Positions 21,855 through 30,799 are shown, counted from the stretch's first letter. The stretch is 64,000 nt of DNA from CAVQCX01 sp963775335 (GCA_963775335.1 CAVZIJ010000002.1:744001-808000); one strand, 5' to 3'. The notes: generated from the letters alone by a model not told the origin. Made by a program: numbers and translations.

Positions 21855-24510
21855 TCAAACGGTCCAAGGATTCGGCTTGTCCGGATCGATCTTGTACTGC
21901 TTGATGGCCTTGGCCACGACCGCGGGCTCGAGCTGGCCGCTGTCGGCCAGCGCCTTGAGGGCGGCGACCGTGACGTAATAGCGGTTCACCTCGAAGAACT
22001 TGCGCAGCTGGCTGCGCATGTCGCTGCGCCCGTACCCGTCGGTGCCGAGCACCAGATACCGCTGCTTGACCCAGGGACGGATCTGGTCGGCGTAGAGGCG
22101 GATGTAATCGGTGGCGGCCACCACGGGGCCCTCGGCATCGGCGAGCTGGGCCTCCACGTAGCTGACCCGCGGGGCTTCGTCCGGGTGGAGCAGGTTCCAA
22201 CGCTCCACGTCCAGACCGTCGCGGCGCAGCTCGTTGAAGCTGGTGACGCTCCAGAACGTCCCCGGCTACCCCGAAATCCTTGTCGAGCAGCTCAGCGGCG
22301 GCGATCACCTCACGCAGAATGGTGCCACTACCCAGCAGCTGCACCCGGGTCTTCTTGCGCGAGCCCTTCTGCAGCAGATACATCCCCCGGATGATGCTTT
22401 CCTGAGTCCCTTCCGGGAGGGCCGGCTGGGGGTAGCTCTCGTTCATCACCGTGACGTAGTAGAAGACGTTCTCCTGCCGCTCGTACATCCGCTTCAGGCC
22501 GTCGTGCAGGATCACGGCGAGCTCGTAGGCGAAGCAGGGATCGTAGGCCCGGCAATTGGGGATGGTGGACGCCACGACCTGGCTGTGGCCATCCTGGTGT
22601 TGGAGGCCCTCGCCGGCCAGCGTCGTGCGCCCCGCCGTGCCACCGAGCAGAAAGCCGCGCGCCTGCATGTCGCCGGCCGCCCAGGCCAGGTCGCCGATGC
22701 GCTGGAAGCCGAACATCGAGTAGAAAATGTAGAAAGGGACCATGTTGATCCCGTGGTTCGCATAGGCGGTGGCCGCCGCGATCCAGGAGGACATGGCCCC
22801 GGCCTCATTGATCCCCTCTTCCAGGATCTGGCCTTTCTTGGCCTCGCGATAGGACATCACCTGGTCGGCGTCCACGGGCTCGTAGAGCTGGCCCACCGAG
22901 GAGTAGATGCCGAGCTGGCGGAACATGCCCTCCATGCCGAAGGTGCGGGCCTCGTCGGGCACGATGGGCACCACGTACCGGCCGACGTTCTTGTCGCGAA
23001 TCAGCGTGCCCAGAAAGCGCACGAAGGCCATGGTCGTTGACATCTCGCGCTCGGCGCTACCCTCCAGCAAGACCTTGAAGAAATCCAGCTCTGGAACCTT
23101 CAGCGGCGGGGCATCGACCCGCCGGACGGGCATGTAGCCGCCGAGCGCCTGGCGACGCTCGTGCAGATACTTGATCTCCGGGCTGTCGGCCGGGGGCTTG
23201 TAGAAGGGTGCCGAGCCGATGACATCGTCGGGGATCGGGATGTTGAATCGGTCGCGGAACTGCTTGAGCGCGGCCTCGCCCATCTTCTTCTGGGAGTGGG
23301 TAATGTTCATGCCCTCCCCGGCCACACCCATGCCGTAGCCCTTGACGGTCTTGGCCAGGATCACCGTCGGCTGGCCACGCTGGCTGAGCGCCGCCTGGTA
23401 GGCGGCATGGACCTTCACCGGATCGTGGCCGCCGCGGTTGAGCCGCCAGATGTCCTCGTCTGTGAGGTTGGCGACCATGTCGGCGAGCTCGGGATACTTG
23501 CCGAAAAAATGCTTGCGGGTATAGGCGCCGCCCTTGGCCTTGTAGGCCTGGTAGTCACCGTCCACCGCCTCTTCCATGCGCCGCACCAGCAGCCCGTTCT
23601 TGTCCCGGGCGAACAGCGGGTCCCAGTAGCTGCCCCAGATCACCTTGATGACGTTCCAGCCGGCCCCGCGGAACACCGCCTCGAGCTCCTGGATGATCTT
23701 GCCGTTGCCCCGCACCGGCCCGTCCAGGCGCTGGAGATTGCAGTTCACTACGAAGATCAGGTTGTCCAGGCGCTCGCGGCCCGCCAGCGAGATGGCGCCG
23801 AGGGATTCGGGCTCGTCCATCTCGCCGTCGCCGAGGAAGGCCCAGACCTTGCGCTCGTGGGTATCGAGCATGCCGCGGTCTTCCAGGTAGCGCAGGAAGC
23901 GGGCCTGGTAGATAGCCATGATCGGGCCCAGGCCCATGGACACCGTCGGAAACTGCCAGAACCCGGGCATCAGCCAGGGATGCGGATAGGAGGATAGCCC
24001 CTCGCCGTCGACCTCTTGGCGAAAGTTGTAGAGCTGATCCTCGCTGAGGCGTCCTTCCAGAAAGGCCCTGGCGTAGATGCCCGGGGCCGAATGACCTTGG
24101 AAGAACACCAGGTCGCCACCGTGATGGGGCGTGCGAGCCCGGAAGAAATGCTGGAAGCCGACATCGAAGAGCGTCGCGCTGGAGGCAAAGCTCGAGATGT
24201 GTCCGCCCAACTCCGTGGAGAGCCGGTTGGCCTGTACGACCATGGCCATCGCATTCCAGCGGATGAATGACCGTATACGCCGCTCCATCGCACGATCGCC
24301 CGGATACCGGGGCTGGCGCTGCACGGGGATCGTATTGACGTACGCGGTGTTCGCGCTGTAGGGCAGGTATGCGCCGGAGCGCCGGGCCTTGTCGATCAGC
24401 CGCTCGATGATGAAGTGGGCGCGCTCCACCCCCTCTTGCTCGAGGACCGCTTCGAGGGCGTCGAGCCATTCCTGCGTTTCCTGCGCATCCAAATCGGGTT
24501 TAGCTGCCAT
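21855..24510 (-). CDS. aceE: pyruvate dehydrogenase E1 component, interrupted by a one-base frameshift
   Basis: The homodimeric-type E1 reads in one frame from the ATG at 24510 to about 22258 (KPDLDAQETQEWLDALEAVL at the start, ThDP site GDGEMDEPES, GLGPIMAIYQARFLRYL, DKNGLLVRRMEEAVDGDYQ). It ends as DFGVAGDV. The rest, WSVTSFNELRRDGLDVERWN to the stop at 21855, is one frame over. Where GACGTNTGGAGC is expected the sequence has one extra base at 22254-22257. Both sides are well conserved, so a sequencing or assembly indel is likelier than a decayed gene, because aceF and lpdA downstream are intact. The joined product would be about 884 residues, normal for AceE. Confidence 0.9.
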
Positions 24511-24910
24511 GGCGCCACTCTGGGGGTAGTCGTTGGGCCTGCCCGGGCCCCGCCGGACGCGAGCAGAGGAGATGGGCCATTAGAATGGGTGGATCGGCAA
24601 AATTCAAGCGACCCAAGGCCGCGACGATCCGAAAAGAATCGACCTATATTCTGGATTTTCAACCACTAATGGCGCAGGTCACAACGACCATCAACCTCGA
24701 GAGCGAAGGGCCCCGACACCCGGTCTAAAGCCCGATTTTCCGTGGCCTTCGTGCGGCACACAGACAGGCCGCTGATAGCGAACAAGGTGAGCGTTCAAAA
24801 ATGAAAGAAACCGAGAAATGGTGCAGGAAGGCGCCGTTGATCGTGCCAAGCAGGCTCGTGGTCCCGGGTAAAACACCGGGGAGGAAGGCCACAGCTTGTT
24901 CCGTATACCG
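24511..24910. other. upstream region of aceE, no gene seen
   Basis: About 400 bp between aceE and the terminator of the globule-like gene, both on the minus strand. It is more AT-rich between 24580 and 24680 and holds a likely promoter (separate entry). No open frame has coding features; a short plus-strand frame near 24800 has no recognisable content. Confidence 0.5.
24579..24607 (-). promoter_or_regulatory. likely sigma-70 promoter of aceE-aceF-lpdA
   Basis: On the minus strand TTGAAT (24602-24607) and TCTAAT (24579-24584) are separated by exactly 17 bases, matching the -35 and -10 consensus at 4 and 5 of 6 positions. The start of aceE is about 69 bases downstream, leaving room for a leader. 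Confidence 0.55.
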
Positions 24911-24951
24911 AAAAAGCGAAGGCGCACACGACCTGAGCCGGGTGCGCCTTC
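24911..24951 (-). terminator. rho-independent terminator after the globule-like gene
   Basis: A perfect 10-bp stem, GAAGGCGCAC (24918-24927) with GTGCGCCTTC (24942-24951), is followed on the minus strand by GCTTTTT. It lies 49 bases after the stop codon at 25000 and isolates this gene from aceE. Confidence 0.85.
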
Positions 24952-24999
24952 TCGCTGCTGCCCCTCTCGGCGCGGCAACGATCCGCGGTGCGGACCTGC

Positions 25000-25749
25000 T
25001 CAGAGGGCGGCGGTGTCGAGCTTCCGGGCCGCCTGGCGTTGCTCCTCGATACGCTTGAGGACCTCCGCACGGCGCGCTTGCATTTCCTTCAGGCTCTTCT
25101 CGCGCCGGGCCTCCATCTGCTTCACCAGCTCTTCGTGGGAGCTGGCGGTAGACGGCACGGCGGTCGGAGCAGGACGAGCCAGGGCGTCCCGAGCCTCCTC
25201 GTAGAACCGGCGCTCGTCATTGGCCGCCTGCTGCATCAGCTGGCGCTCCATGTCGTGGACACGGAACATCGGGTCGTAGACCCCGGCGTAAGGCGCGGCC
25301 AGCGGCGGCTGAGTCGCGGCGAACTGCTCCGCCAGCTTGCGCTGGGCCTCCACGGCCTGCTGCAGGGCCTTCTGCTGCTGCTCCGCGAATGCCTTGTGCT
25401 GCTCCGCGAACGCCTTCTGCCGCTCGACGAATGCCTGTCGCTGCTCGCTGATCGCCTTCTGCTGCTGCTCGACAAATGCCTTCCGCTGTTCGGCGAACGC
25501 CTTCTGCCGCTCGCTGATCGCCTTCTGCTGCTCCGCAGTGGGCGCATAGGGCTGCACACCGTTGGGATTGGCCCAGTAAGGGGCGTAATAGTCGTAATAG
25601 GGCCCCGAGCCGTTGCCCTCAGCTACCGTGTTTACGCGGTAGTTGAAACCATCGTCCGCCCAGCCGTTCGGACCCCAGCTCCAGGCGCCGACGGACACCG
25701 ATGCGGTGGCCAGGGCGGCGCCGATGATCGCCTTGGAAAACTTGCTCAT
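25000..25749 (-). CDS. sulfur-globule-like exported protein with heptad coiled-coil repeat
   Basis: A 249-residue protein with a signal peptide (FSKAIIGAALATASVSVGAW, residues 4-23). The first mature part (WSWGPNGWADDGFN, then GPYYDYYAPYW) resembles the N-terminus of sulfur globule proteins. Instead of the usual Gly/Tyr tail, residues 73-130 hold about eight seven- or eight-residue repeats of the type QKAFAEQ, followed by a long charged helix to the C-terminus. This predicts an elongated coiled coil, which could scaffold or oligomerise the globule envelope; that role is inference. The start at 25749 is set by GGGAGAG seven bases upstream; a TTG at 25764 is rejected. It lies directly downstream of the globule gene, past a terminator. 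Confidence 0.7.
   Translation of the reverse strand: MSKFSKAIIGAALATASVSVGAWSWGPNGWADDGFNYRVNTVAEGNGSGPYYDYYAPYWANPNGVQPYAPTAEQQKAISERQKAFAEQRKAFVEQQQKAISEQRQAFVERQKAFAEQHKAFAEQQQKALQQAVEAQRKLAEQFAATQPPLAAPYAGVYDPMFRVHDMERQLMQQAANDERRFYEEARDALARPAPTAVPSTASSHEELVKQMEARREKSLKEMQARRAEVLKRIEEQRQAARKLDTAAL
25360..25533 (-). repeat. in-frame 21/24-bp tandem repeats coding for a heptad array
   Basis: Codons for residues 73-130 of the globule-like protein repeat with a 21-bp period, with 24-bp units in places. Units read QKAISER, QKAFAEQ, RKAFVEQ, QKAISEQ, RQAFVER, QKAFAEQ, HKAFAEQ, QKALQQ. The order suggests a larger block was duplicated (QKAIS..QKAFAEQ.KAF..EQ twice). Confidence 0.8.
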
Positions 25750-25787
25750 TTCGCGCTCTCCCAATTCTTTTCGTTAACCTTTTTCAC

Positions 25788-25815
25788 GAAAAAGGCCGCG
25801 ACGTCCGCGCGGCCT
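25788..25815 (-). terminator. rho-independent terminator between the two globule-type genes
   Basis: The stem AGGCCGCG (25793-25800) pairs with CGCGGCCT (25808-25815) around a 7-base loop, followed on the minus strand by TTTTTC. It lies 46 bases after the globule gene's stop at 25861 and before the ribosome site of the next gene. No promoter is obvious between them, so the second gene may depend on readthrough. Confidence 0.8.
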
Positions 25816-25860
25816 CGCGCACCTCCCTGTGCGCTTGGAGATCCGTCGGATCCGCCCGCG

Positions 25861-26226
25861 TTACTTGCTCTCGGGTGCAGTCGCCGGGGCAGCCGGGGCC
25901 GCGGGAGCGACGGGAGCGTACGGAGCGCCATAGCCCGGGTAGCCGTAGCCACCATAGCCGGGGTAGCCGCCGTACGGGCCGTAGCCGTAGCCGTAGGGAT
26001 AGCCGTAGCCGTAGCCATAGCCGCGCCCGTAGCCGGAGCCGTAGCCGGAGCCGTGGCCGCCGCCGCTCATCGACATGTTGAAGTCGCCCGAGCCCCAGCC
26101 GTCGCCCATCCAGTCGTCGCCCCAGCCGTTGTTCCCGCCCCAGGGGCCGCCGCCCCACCAGGCGTTGGCGGAAGCGGAAGCGGCGAGAAGGGCAGCAACA
26201 GAAGCAGCCTTGATGATATTGTTCAT
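25861..26226 (-). CDS. sulfur globule family protein
   Basis: A 121-residue protein: signal peptide residues 1-22 ([18 protein letters not shown]), then a Trp/Gly/Asp/Asn-rich part with DFNMSMSGG, a Gly/Tyr-rich stretch (about residues 60-100, repeats of GYGYGY and PGYGGY) and an Ala/Pro tail. This composition and the AWW..GWGDDW..DFNMS pattern match the sulfur globule envelope proteins of purple and other sulfur bacteria, which coat periplasmic sulfur deposits formed during sulfide or thiosulfate oxidation. The start at 26226 is set by AAGGAG eight bases upstream, though the frame is open further. Strong promoter and terminator frame it, suiting an abundant product. Confidence 0.88.
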   Translation of the reverse strand: MNNIIKAASVAALLAASASANAWWGGGPWGGNNGWGDDWMGDGWGSGDFNMSMSGGGHGSGYGSGYGRGYGYGYGYPYGYGYGPYGGYPGYGGYGYPGYGAPYAPVAPAAPAAPATAPESK

Positions 26227-26305
26227 TGCAGTCTCCTTAAGGAAATTAGGGATTCTATTCTTCGTCCAGTTAGAAAGCGGATCCGGCCTCGCTTCCTGGA
26301 AAAAG

Positions 26306-26333
26306 ATAATATAAGAAAATTCTAAAATTGCAA
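26306..26333 (-). promoter_or_regulatory. strong sigma-70-like promoter of the sulfur globule gene
   Basis: On the minus strand TTGCAA (26328-26333) and TATTAT (26306-26311) are 16 bases apart within a markedly AT-rich island (26300-26345), unusual in this GC-rich window. The -10 is about 80 bases from the ATG at 26226, leaving a leader of about 70 bases. Confidence 0.65.
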
Positions 26334-26419
26334 GAAAAAATTTCCTTATGCCGGCATTATCCAAGAGCGGAGACCGCGCGACCCACCCGCCCCGGGGGCC
26401 GCCCGGCCGGAGGAGACGT

Positions 26420-27142
26420 TCAGTGAGCCAGGGGCTCCGGCGGGGGATTGCCGTCGTAGACGTTGTTGCGCCGATTCTGCAGGTAGCTGTCCTTGGTGAA
26501 GCTATAGGGGTCCAGGGATTCCTCGACCAGCCTGGATGCGGTCAGCAAGTCGGCACGCCGGTCCACGAAGTACACGGCGTAGAGTCCGGCTTCCGCCTGC
26601 CAGGGTCTTACATAGTCCACCGGGTTGGTATACCAGTCACCGACCCAGCCGACTGTGTCACGCACGGAGCTCGGGCCGAGCAAGGGCAACACCAGGTAAG
26701 GGCCGGGCTTCAGACCCCAGACCCCCAGCGTCTGACCAAAGTCCTCACCGTATTTGGGCATATCCAGATTGGTCGCGACGTCCACGAAGCCGAGCACCCC
26801 CACAGTGGTGTTGACGACCACGCGCCCGACATCGGAGCCCGCCCGCTCCATCTTCAGCTGCAATGCGTTGTTGATAGCGGAGCCAACGTCTTGAAGATTG
26901 GAGAAGAAGTTGGTCACGCCTCGATTGACCGGCTCGGGCGTCACCTTGCGGTAGCCCTCCGCAATGGGCTTGAGCAAGGCCTTGTCCAGCTCGTCGTTGA
27001 AGCGGTAGACGGCCCTGTTGACAGGCTCCAGCGGGTCCCTCGGATCACGGTCTTCCTTGGGCGTGCTGGCGCAGCCCCCGACCGCCGCCGCGCAGACCAT
27101 CGCCACCGCGAACCGTCCGGCGCTCCAATTCGTCGTGAACAT
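26420..27142 (-). CDS. mlaA: MlaA (VacJ) family outer-membrane lipoprotein
   Basis: A 240-residue lipoprotein. The signal sequence ends in the lipobox AVGGC near residue 22. The mature part has [15 protein letters not shown], the family signature, and continues with [31 protein letters not shown] and the segment to [15 protein letters not shown]. MlaA sits in the inner leaflet of the outer membrane and removes mislocalised phospholipid for retrograde transport by the Mla system. No other mla gene is nearby. Start at 27142 is decided by GAAGGAG just upstream; the longer open frame begins among low-quality codons. Confidence 0.93.
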   Translation of the reverse strand: MFTTNWSAGRFAVAMVCAAAVGGCASTPKEDRDPRDPLEPVNRAVYRFNDELDKALLKPIAEGYRKVTPEPVNRGVTNFFSNLQDVGSAINNALQLKMERAGSDVGRVVVNTTVGVLGFVDVATNLDMPKYGEDFGQTLGVWGLKPGPYLVLPLLGPSSVRDTVGWVGDWYTNPVDYVRPWQAEAGLYAVYFVDRRADLLTASRLVEESLDPYSFTKDSYLQNRRNNVYDGNPPPEPLAH

Positions 27143-27319
27143 ACGTAGCTCCTTCGAGATCTCAGCGTTCCGCCGTTCCCCAGACCCAGTCCGGGCAGGC
27201 TCCGCGGAAGAATACAGGTAAGCATAAGCAGCGTCCCCCACGGCGGCAAGCGGATGCCGAGTCGGACGGGACGGCTGGCTCTTTCACGCCCCTCGCTTCT
27301 CCCATATGCTGGGGTCACC

Positions 27320-27976
27320 ATGAGCGACTCTTCGTACAGCCCTCGGGTTGCCGGCCGGTTTCGCGGATATCTGCCCGTGGTGGTCGACGTAGAGACGGGG
27401 GGATTCGACCCCCGCACCGACGCCCTGCTGGAAATCGCCGCGGTAACGTTGCGCATGGACGAGGGCGGACGGCTGCACCCAACGGAGGCTGTGGACTGTC
27501 ACGTGCAGCCGTTCACGGGCGCCCGGCTGGACCCCAAGGCCCTCGCCTTCAACGGGATAGATCCCGGACACCCGTTCCGGTTTGCCCTTCCGGAAGGCGA
27601 GGCCCTGCAAAAGGTGTTCTCGACGGTTCGCGCGGCGGTAAAGGAGAGCGGCTGCAAGCGCGCTATCCTGGTGGGACACAACGCCTTTTTCGATCTCGGA
27701 TTCATCAACGAGGCCGTGGCACGCACCCGGATCAAGCGCAATCCCTTCCACCCCTTCAGCACCTTCGATACGGTGACCTTGGCGGGCCTGGCTTATGGTC
27801 AGACCGTCCTGGCGAAGGCCATGGAGGCGGCGGGCCTGCACTGGGACGAGGGAGCCGCGCACTCCGCCATCTATGACGCGGAGCGCACTGCGGAGCTGTT
27901 CTGTCGCATCGTCAACCAATGGGCGGACGTCTGCCCAAGCCCGCAGTGGGAGCTCGGCGCTGAAGCTTCCGACTGA
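27320..27976 (+). CDS. rnt: ribonuclease T
   Basis: A 218-residue DEDDh exonuclease trimming the 3' ends of tRNA and other stable RNAs. Visible motifs are VVDVETGGFDP (Exo I, Asp and Glu), ILVGHNAFFDLGF (Exo II) and AHSAIYDAERTAELF (Exo III, His and Asp). KRNPFHPFSTFDTVTLAGL is typical of RNase T. Length is normal. The ATG at 27320 is used; the open frame extends upstream to 27254 but homologues begin here. It is transcribed divergently from mlaA and converges on grxD. Confidence 0.93.
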   Translation: MSDSSYSPRVAGRFRGYLPVVVDVETGGFDPRTDALLEIAAVTLRMDEGGRLHPTEAVDCHVQPFTGARLDPKALAFNGIDPGHPFRFALPEGEALQKVFSTVRAAVKESGCKRAILVGHNAFFDLGFINEAVARTRIKRNPFHPFSTFDTVTLAGLAYGQTVLAKAMEAAGLHWDEGAAHSAIYDAERTAELFCRIVNQWADVCPSPQWELGAEASD

Positions 27977-28035
27977 ATCGGCGAGCACCCGCCCCTCGCC
28001 CCCGTCCGCCGCCGGCTCTGGGCCGCGGCAGGGGG

Positions 28036-28392
28036 TCAGGCCGAGCCGGTGGCCCCTTGCTCCTGCCCACTGCCCCAGGTCTCAGCCGCCTCCTCGACCA
28101 TCGTCTGCAGCTCGCCGCTCGCCTTGAGCTCCAGGGTAATGTCGCAGCCCCCGACCAGCTCGCCGCTGATGTAGAGCTGCGGAAAGGTCGGCCAGTCGGC
28201 GTAACGGGGCAGGTTCTGCATGATCTCCTGGTCCGCCAGCACGTTCACATACGCAAACTTGACGCCGCAGGACTTGAGGGCCTCGGCGGTGCGGGCGGAG
28301 AACCCGCACATCGGAAACTGGGGAGTTCCCTTCATGTACAGCACGATCGGGTTACCTTCGACCTGCTCGCGAATGCGCTCTAACGGGTCCAT
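28036..28392 (-). CDS. grxD: monothiol glutaredoxin (Grx4 family)
   Basis: A 118-residue protein with the CGFS active site at residues 29-32, preceded by VLYMKGTPQFP and followed by WPTFPQLYISGELVGGCDI. This group binds and transfers iron-sulfur clusters rather than acting as a classical disulfide reductase. The last 12 residues are a Gly/Gln/Ala tail. Start ATG at 28392 has AGAGG upstream. It converges with rnt, leaving 59 bp. Confidence 0.94.
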   Translation of the reverse strand: MDPLERIREQVEGNPIVLYMKGTPQFPMCGFSARTAEALKSCGVKFAYVNVLADQEIMQNLPRYADWPTFPQLYISGELVGGCDITLELKASGELQTMVEEAAETWGSGQEQGATGSA

Positions 28393-28693
28393 CGACTGAC
28401 CTCTGCATGTGAATGGGGGAGCTCACAGTTAGATATGGCTCCGCCCCTCCGAGTTCAAGCCCGCGCGTCGCGCACCGGACAAGGTGACGGGCGCCGCAGC
28501 CGGCGGTCGGTGAGAAATGCGGGCTGCGTCCAATACCGTTAACGCTGTGACGGGCTGCCGGAGCGCTGTCCGAGACTCGTTCCGAGGGCGTTTGCGGCCA
28601 GGACGGCCGCAACCGAGCCCCCAGGGAGGGGTTTACGGCGTCCCTCGGAACGGGTCCTGGATAGTGCTCTCCCCCAAGTAAACTGGTTTGGGG
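28393..28693. other. gap between grxD and the amidotransferase gene, with a nested palindrome
   Basis: A 300-bp region downstream of the amidotransferase gene and upstream of grxD. It must contain the grxD promoter unless readthrough is used. The right half is the repeat at 28579-28651; otherwise nothing is recognised. Confidence 0.5.
28579..28651. repeat. nested palindromic element (double hairpin)
   Basis: An outer imperfect inverted repeat, GTTCCGAGGGCG at 28579-28590 with CGTCCCTCGGAAC at 28639-28651, encloses a perfect 8-bp hairpin, TTGCGGCC (28592-28599) with GGCCGCAA (28605-28612), and a GGGAGGGG stretch. I recall elements with a similar GACGCCGTAAAC..GGGGGCTCG pattern in other gammaproteobacteria, so this is likely a dispersed repeat; only one copy is in the window. 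It follows the amidotransferase gene and may end its transcription. Confidence 0.65.
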
Positions 28694-30475
28694 CTAGACC
28701 TCGTCCACCTGCCGCTGCAACCAGTACTCCAGCAGGGCGCAATGCCAGAGCTTGCTGCCGCGTATGCGGGTGTGGTGCATCTGCGGGGCAGAGAACAACA
28801 GATCCAAGTAGGCTCGGCTGTAGACCCCGCGCTCCCGGCACGCACGAGAATCCAGGATGTCGTGCATGAACGCAAGGAAGTCCCCGCGCACATACTTCAG
28901 CGCCGGCATGGGGAAATAGCCCTTGGGCCGATCGATTACCGCATCCGGGAGCAATCCCCGCGCCATGGCCTTGAGCGGATACTTGCCCCCGTCCCGGAGC
29001 TTGAGCTGCGGCGGACAGCGCGCCGCCAGCTCGACCAGCTGCTGATCCAGGAACGGCACGCGCGCCTCCAGACCCCAGGCCATGGTCATGTTGTCCACCC
29101 GTTTGACCGGGTCGTCCACGATCAGGGTGGTCACGTCCAAGCGCAGCACGGCGTCCATGAAGCTGTCCGCGCCGGGCTCCGCAAGCAGCCCGGCGATCAG
29201 CTCGCGCGTGTGATCGGCTCCGCGAAACGGGGCCGTGACCAGGGTCAGAAGCTCCTCGTGATCCCGGTCGAAATAGTGGCGGGCGAAGCGCTCGACCGGG
29301 TCGGCCTCCGGCTCCGCCATCATCCGCGGATACCAGAAGTAGCCGCCGAACACCTCGTCGGCACCCTGCCCCGACTGCACGACCTTGACCTCGCGGGAGA
29401 CCTGCTCGGAGAGCAGATAGAAGGCCACCGCATCCTGCCCGAACATGGGCTCGGCCATGGCGTCCACCGCCTCGGGCAGGCGTCTCAGGACGTCATCGTT
29501 CGGCACGTGGATCTTGCGGTGATCGGTGGCGTAGCGATCCACGACCTGATCCGAGTACTCGAACTCGCTACCCTTCTCCTCGGGCTGGTCCTCGAAACCC
29601 ACCGAGAACGTCTTCAGCCGGTTGACGCCGCTCTCGGCCAGCAGCGCCACCAGCAGGCTGGAATCCAGACCGCCGGAAAGCAGCACCCCCACCGGGACGT
29701 CGGCGACCTCGTTGCGCTTGCGTACCGCGCCGCGCAGGGCCTCGTGGATGGCCGCCAGCCAGTCCTGGTCGCTCATCGGCTCGGCGGGGCGGCGGGCCTC
29801 CAGCCGCCAATAGCGCTCGGTCTCCTGCCCACCCTCGGAGTCGATCAGCATCCAGCTCGCCGGCGGAAGCTTGCGCACCCCTTTCAGGATGGTCAGGGGC
29901 GCAGGGACGACTCCGTGCAGCGTGAACTGGTGGTGCAGCGCCACGGGGTCGATCGCCCTGTCCACACCGCCCGCGGCGAGCAGCGCCTGGGGACTGGAGG
30001 CGAAGCGCAGCCGCTCACCGTCGGCGCTGAAATACAGGGGCTTGATGCCCAGACGATCGCGGGCGAGAAACAGGCGGCGGCGGCGCATGTCCCACAGCCC
30101 GAAGGCGAACATCCCGTGCAGCCGCCGGACGCACTCGGTGCCCCAGGCGTGCCACGCTTTCACGATCACCTCGGTGTCGCCGTCCGAGAAGAAGTGGTAG
30201 CCCTTGGCGCTCAGCTCCTGGCGTAGCGCCCGATAGTTGTAGATGGTGCCATTGAAGACCAGCACGAGCCCCAGCTCCTGGTCGACCATAGGCTGGCTGG
30301 AGCGCTCGGACAGATCGATGATGGAGAGCCGCCGGTGGCCGAAGCCGAGCGTCCCGTCGCTGTAGCTGCCACCCCGATCGGGTCCGCGCCGCCGCAACCG
30401 CTCGGTCATGCGGGCCACTGCCCCCAGATCGGCCGGGCGACCGTCAAACCGCAGCTCTCCGCAGATACCGCACAT
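28694..30475 (-). CDS. asparagine synthase-type amidotransferase, likely N-acetylglutaminylglutamine amide-forming
   Basis: A 593-residue protein: N-terminal class II glutaminase (MCGICGELRFDG, Cys2 nucleophile, RRGPDRGG, VFNGTIYNY) and C-terminal ATP-dependent synthetase (LLSGGLDSSLLVALL, VQSGQGADEVFGGY). The sequence around FSVGFEDQ, SEFEYSDQV and VVPAPLTILKGVRKLPP resembles the family that amidates N-acetylglutaminylglutamine, a dipeptide osmoprotectant, more than AsnB proper. In that pathway a GNAT/ATP-grasp synthetase gene is usually adjacent; none is here. General asparagine synthetase remains an alternative. The start is the Met that leaves Cys2 exposed. Confidence 0.8.
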   Translation of the reverse strand: MCGICGELRFDGRPADLGAVARMTERLRRRGPDRGGSYSDGTLGFGHRRLSIIDLSERSSQPMVDQELGLVLVFNGTIYNYRALRQELSAKGYHFFSDGDTEVIVKAWHAWGTECVRRLHGMFAFGLWDMRRRRLFLARDRLGIKPLYFSADGERLRFASSPQALLAAGGVDRAIDPVALHHQFTLHGVVPAPLTILKGVRKLPPASWMLIDSEGGQETERYWRLEARRPAEPMSDQDWLAAIHEALRGAVRKRNEVADVPVGVLLSGGLDSSLLVALLAESGVNRLKTFSVGFEDQPEEKGSEFEYSDQVVDRYATDHRKIHVPNDDVLRRLPEAVDAMAEPMFGQDAVAFYLLSEQVSREVKVVQSGQGADEVFGGYFWYPRMMAEPEADPVERFARHYFDRDHEELLTLVTAPFRGADHTRELIAGLLAEPGADSFMDAVLRLDVTTLIVDDPVKRVDNMTMAWGLEARVPFLDQQLVELAARCPPQLKLRDGGKYPLKAMARGLLPDAVIDRPKGYFPMPALKYVRGDFLAFMHDILDSRACRERGVYSRAYLDLLFSAPQMHHTRIRGSKLWHCALLEYWLQRQVDEV

Positions 30476-30520
30476 GGCCGGCGGACTCCTCAGTCTCGGC
30501 TGTTGGAACGCTCAGCGCAG

Positions 30521-30568
30521 CCTGATCCAGGCCTGTCCAAGCAGCCTAATCCAGGCCTGTCCAAAATG
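30521..30568. repeat. two tandem 24-bp units
   Basis: CCTGATCCAGGCCTGTCCAA (30521-30540) recurs as CCTAATCCAGGCCTGTCCAA (30545-30564), one mismatch in 20, at a 24-bp period. It lies about 50 bp upstream of the amidotransferase start and could be a binding-site pair or chance duplication. Confidence 0.6.
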
Positions 30569-30628
30569 CACCCGGCCGGCCTGCGCCGCGCCCGTGGGAC
30601 GGGGGCCGCGCCCTCGACTATCCTGAGA

Positions 30629-30799
30629 GCTAGGAGTCTGTCGGACGTGGGACTGTTCTGCTGCGGAAAGGCGCATATCGGCCGGATTTCCCGATCCATT
30701 TCGTCAAATAGCAATGGCTATTCTCCTCAATCGATCAAGAAATCCGACTCGATCCCGCTTTCCCTCGCTACGGACCCCAAAGTCCGACAGGCTCCTAGC
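30629..30799. mobile_element. MITE-like element with terminal inverted repeats
   Basis: The ends are GCTAGGAGTCTGTCGGAC (from 30629) and the complement of GCTAGGAGCCTGTCGGAC (to 30799), 17 of 18 identical. The element is 171 bp, has no transposase gene and is more AT-rich than its surroundings. CTAG occurs at both borders (30630-30633 and 30795-30798) and may be a 4-bp target duplication. It abuts a ybaK-type coding region that lacks its N-terminus. A related single end lies at 44825-44841. Confidence 0.7.

Larger units (their letters stand above)
30476..30799. other. gap with a tandem repeat and a MITE-like insertion
   Basis: Upstream region of the amidotransferase gene. It holds two 24-bp tandem units (30521-30568) and a 171-bp terminal-inverted-repeat element (30629-30799), both listed separately. 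No intact gene is seen. Confidence 0.6.
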
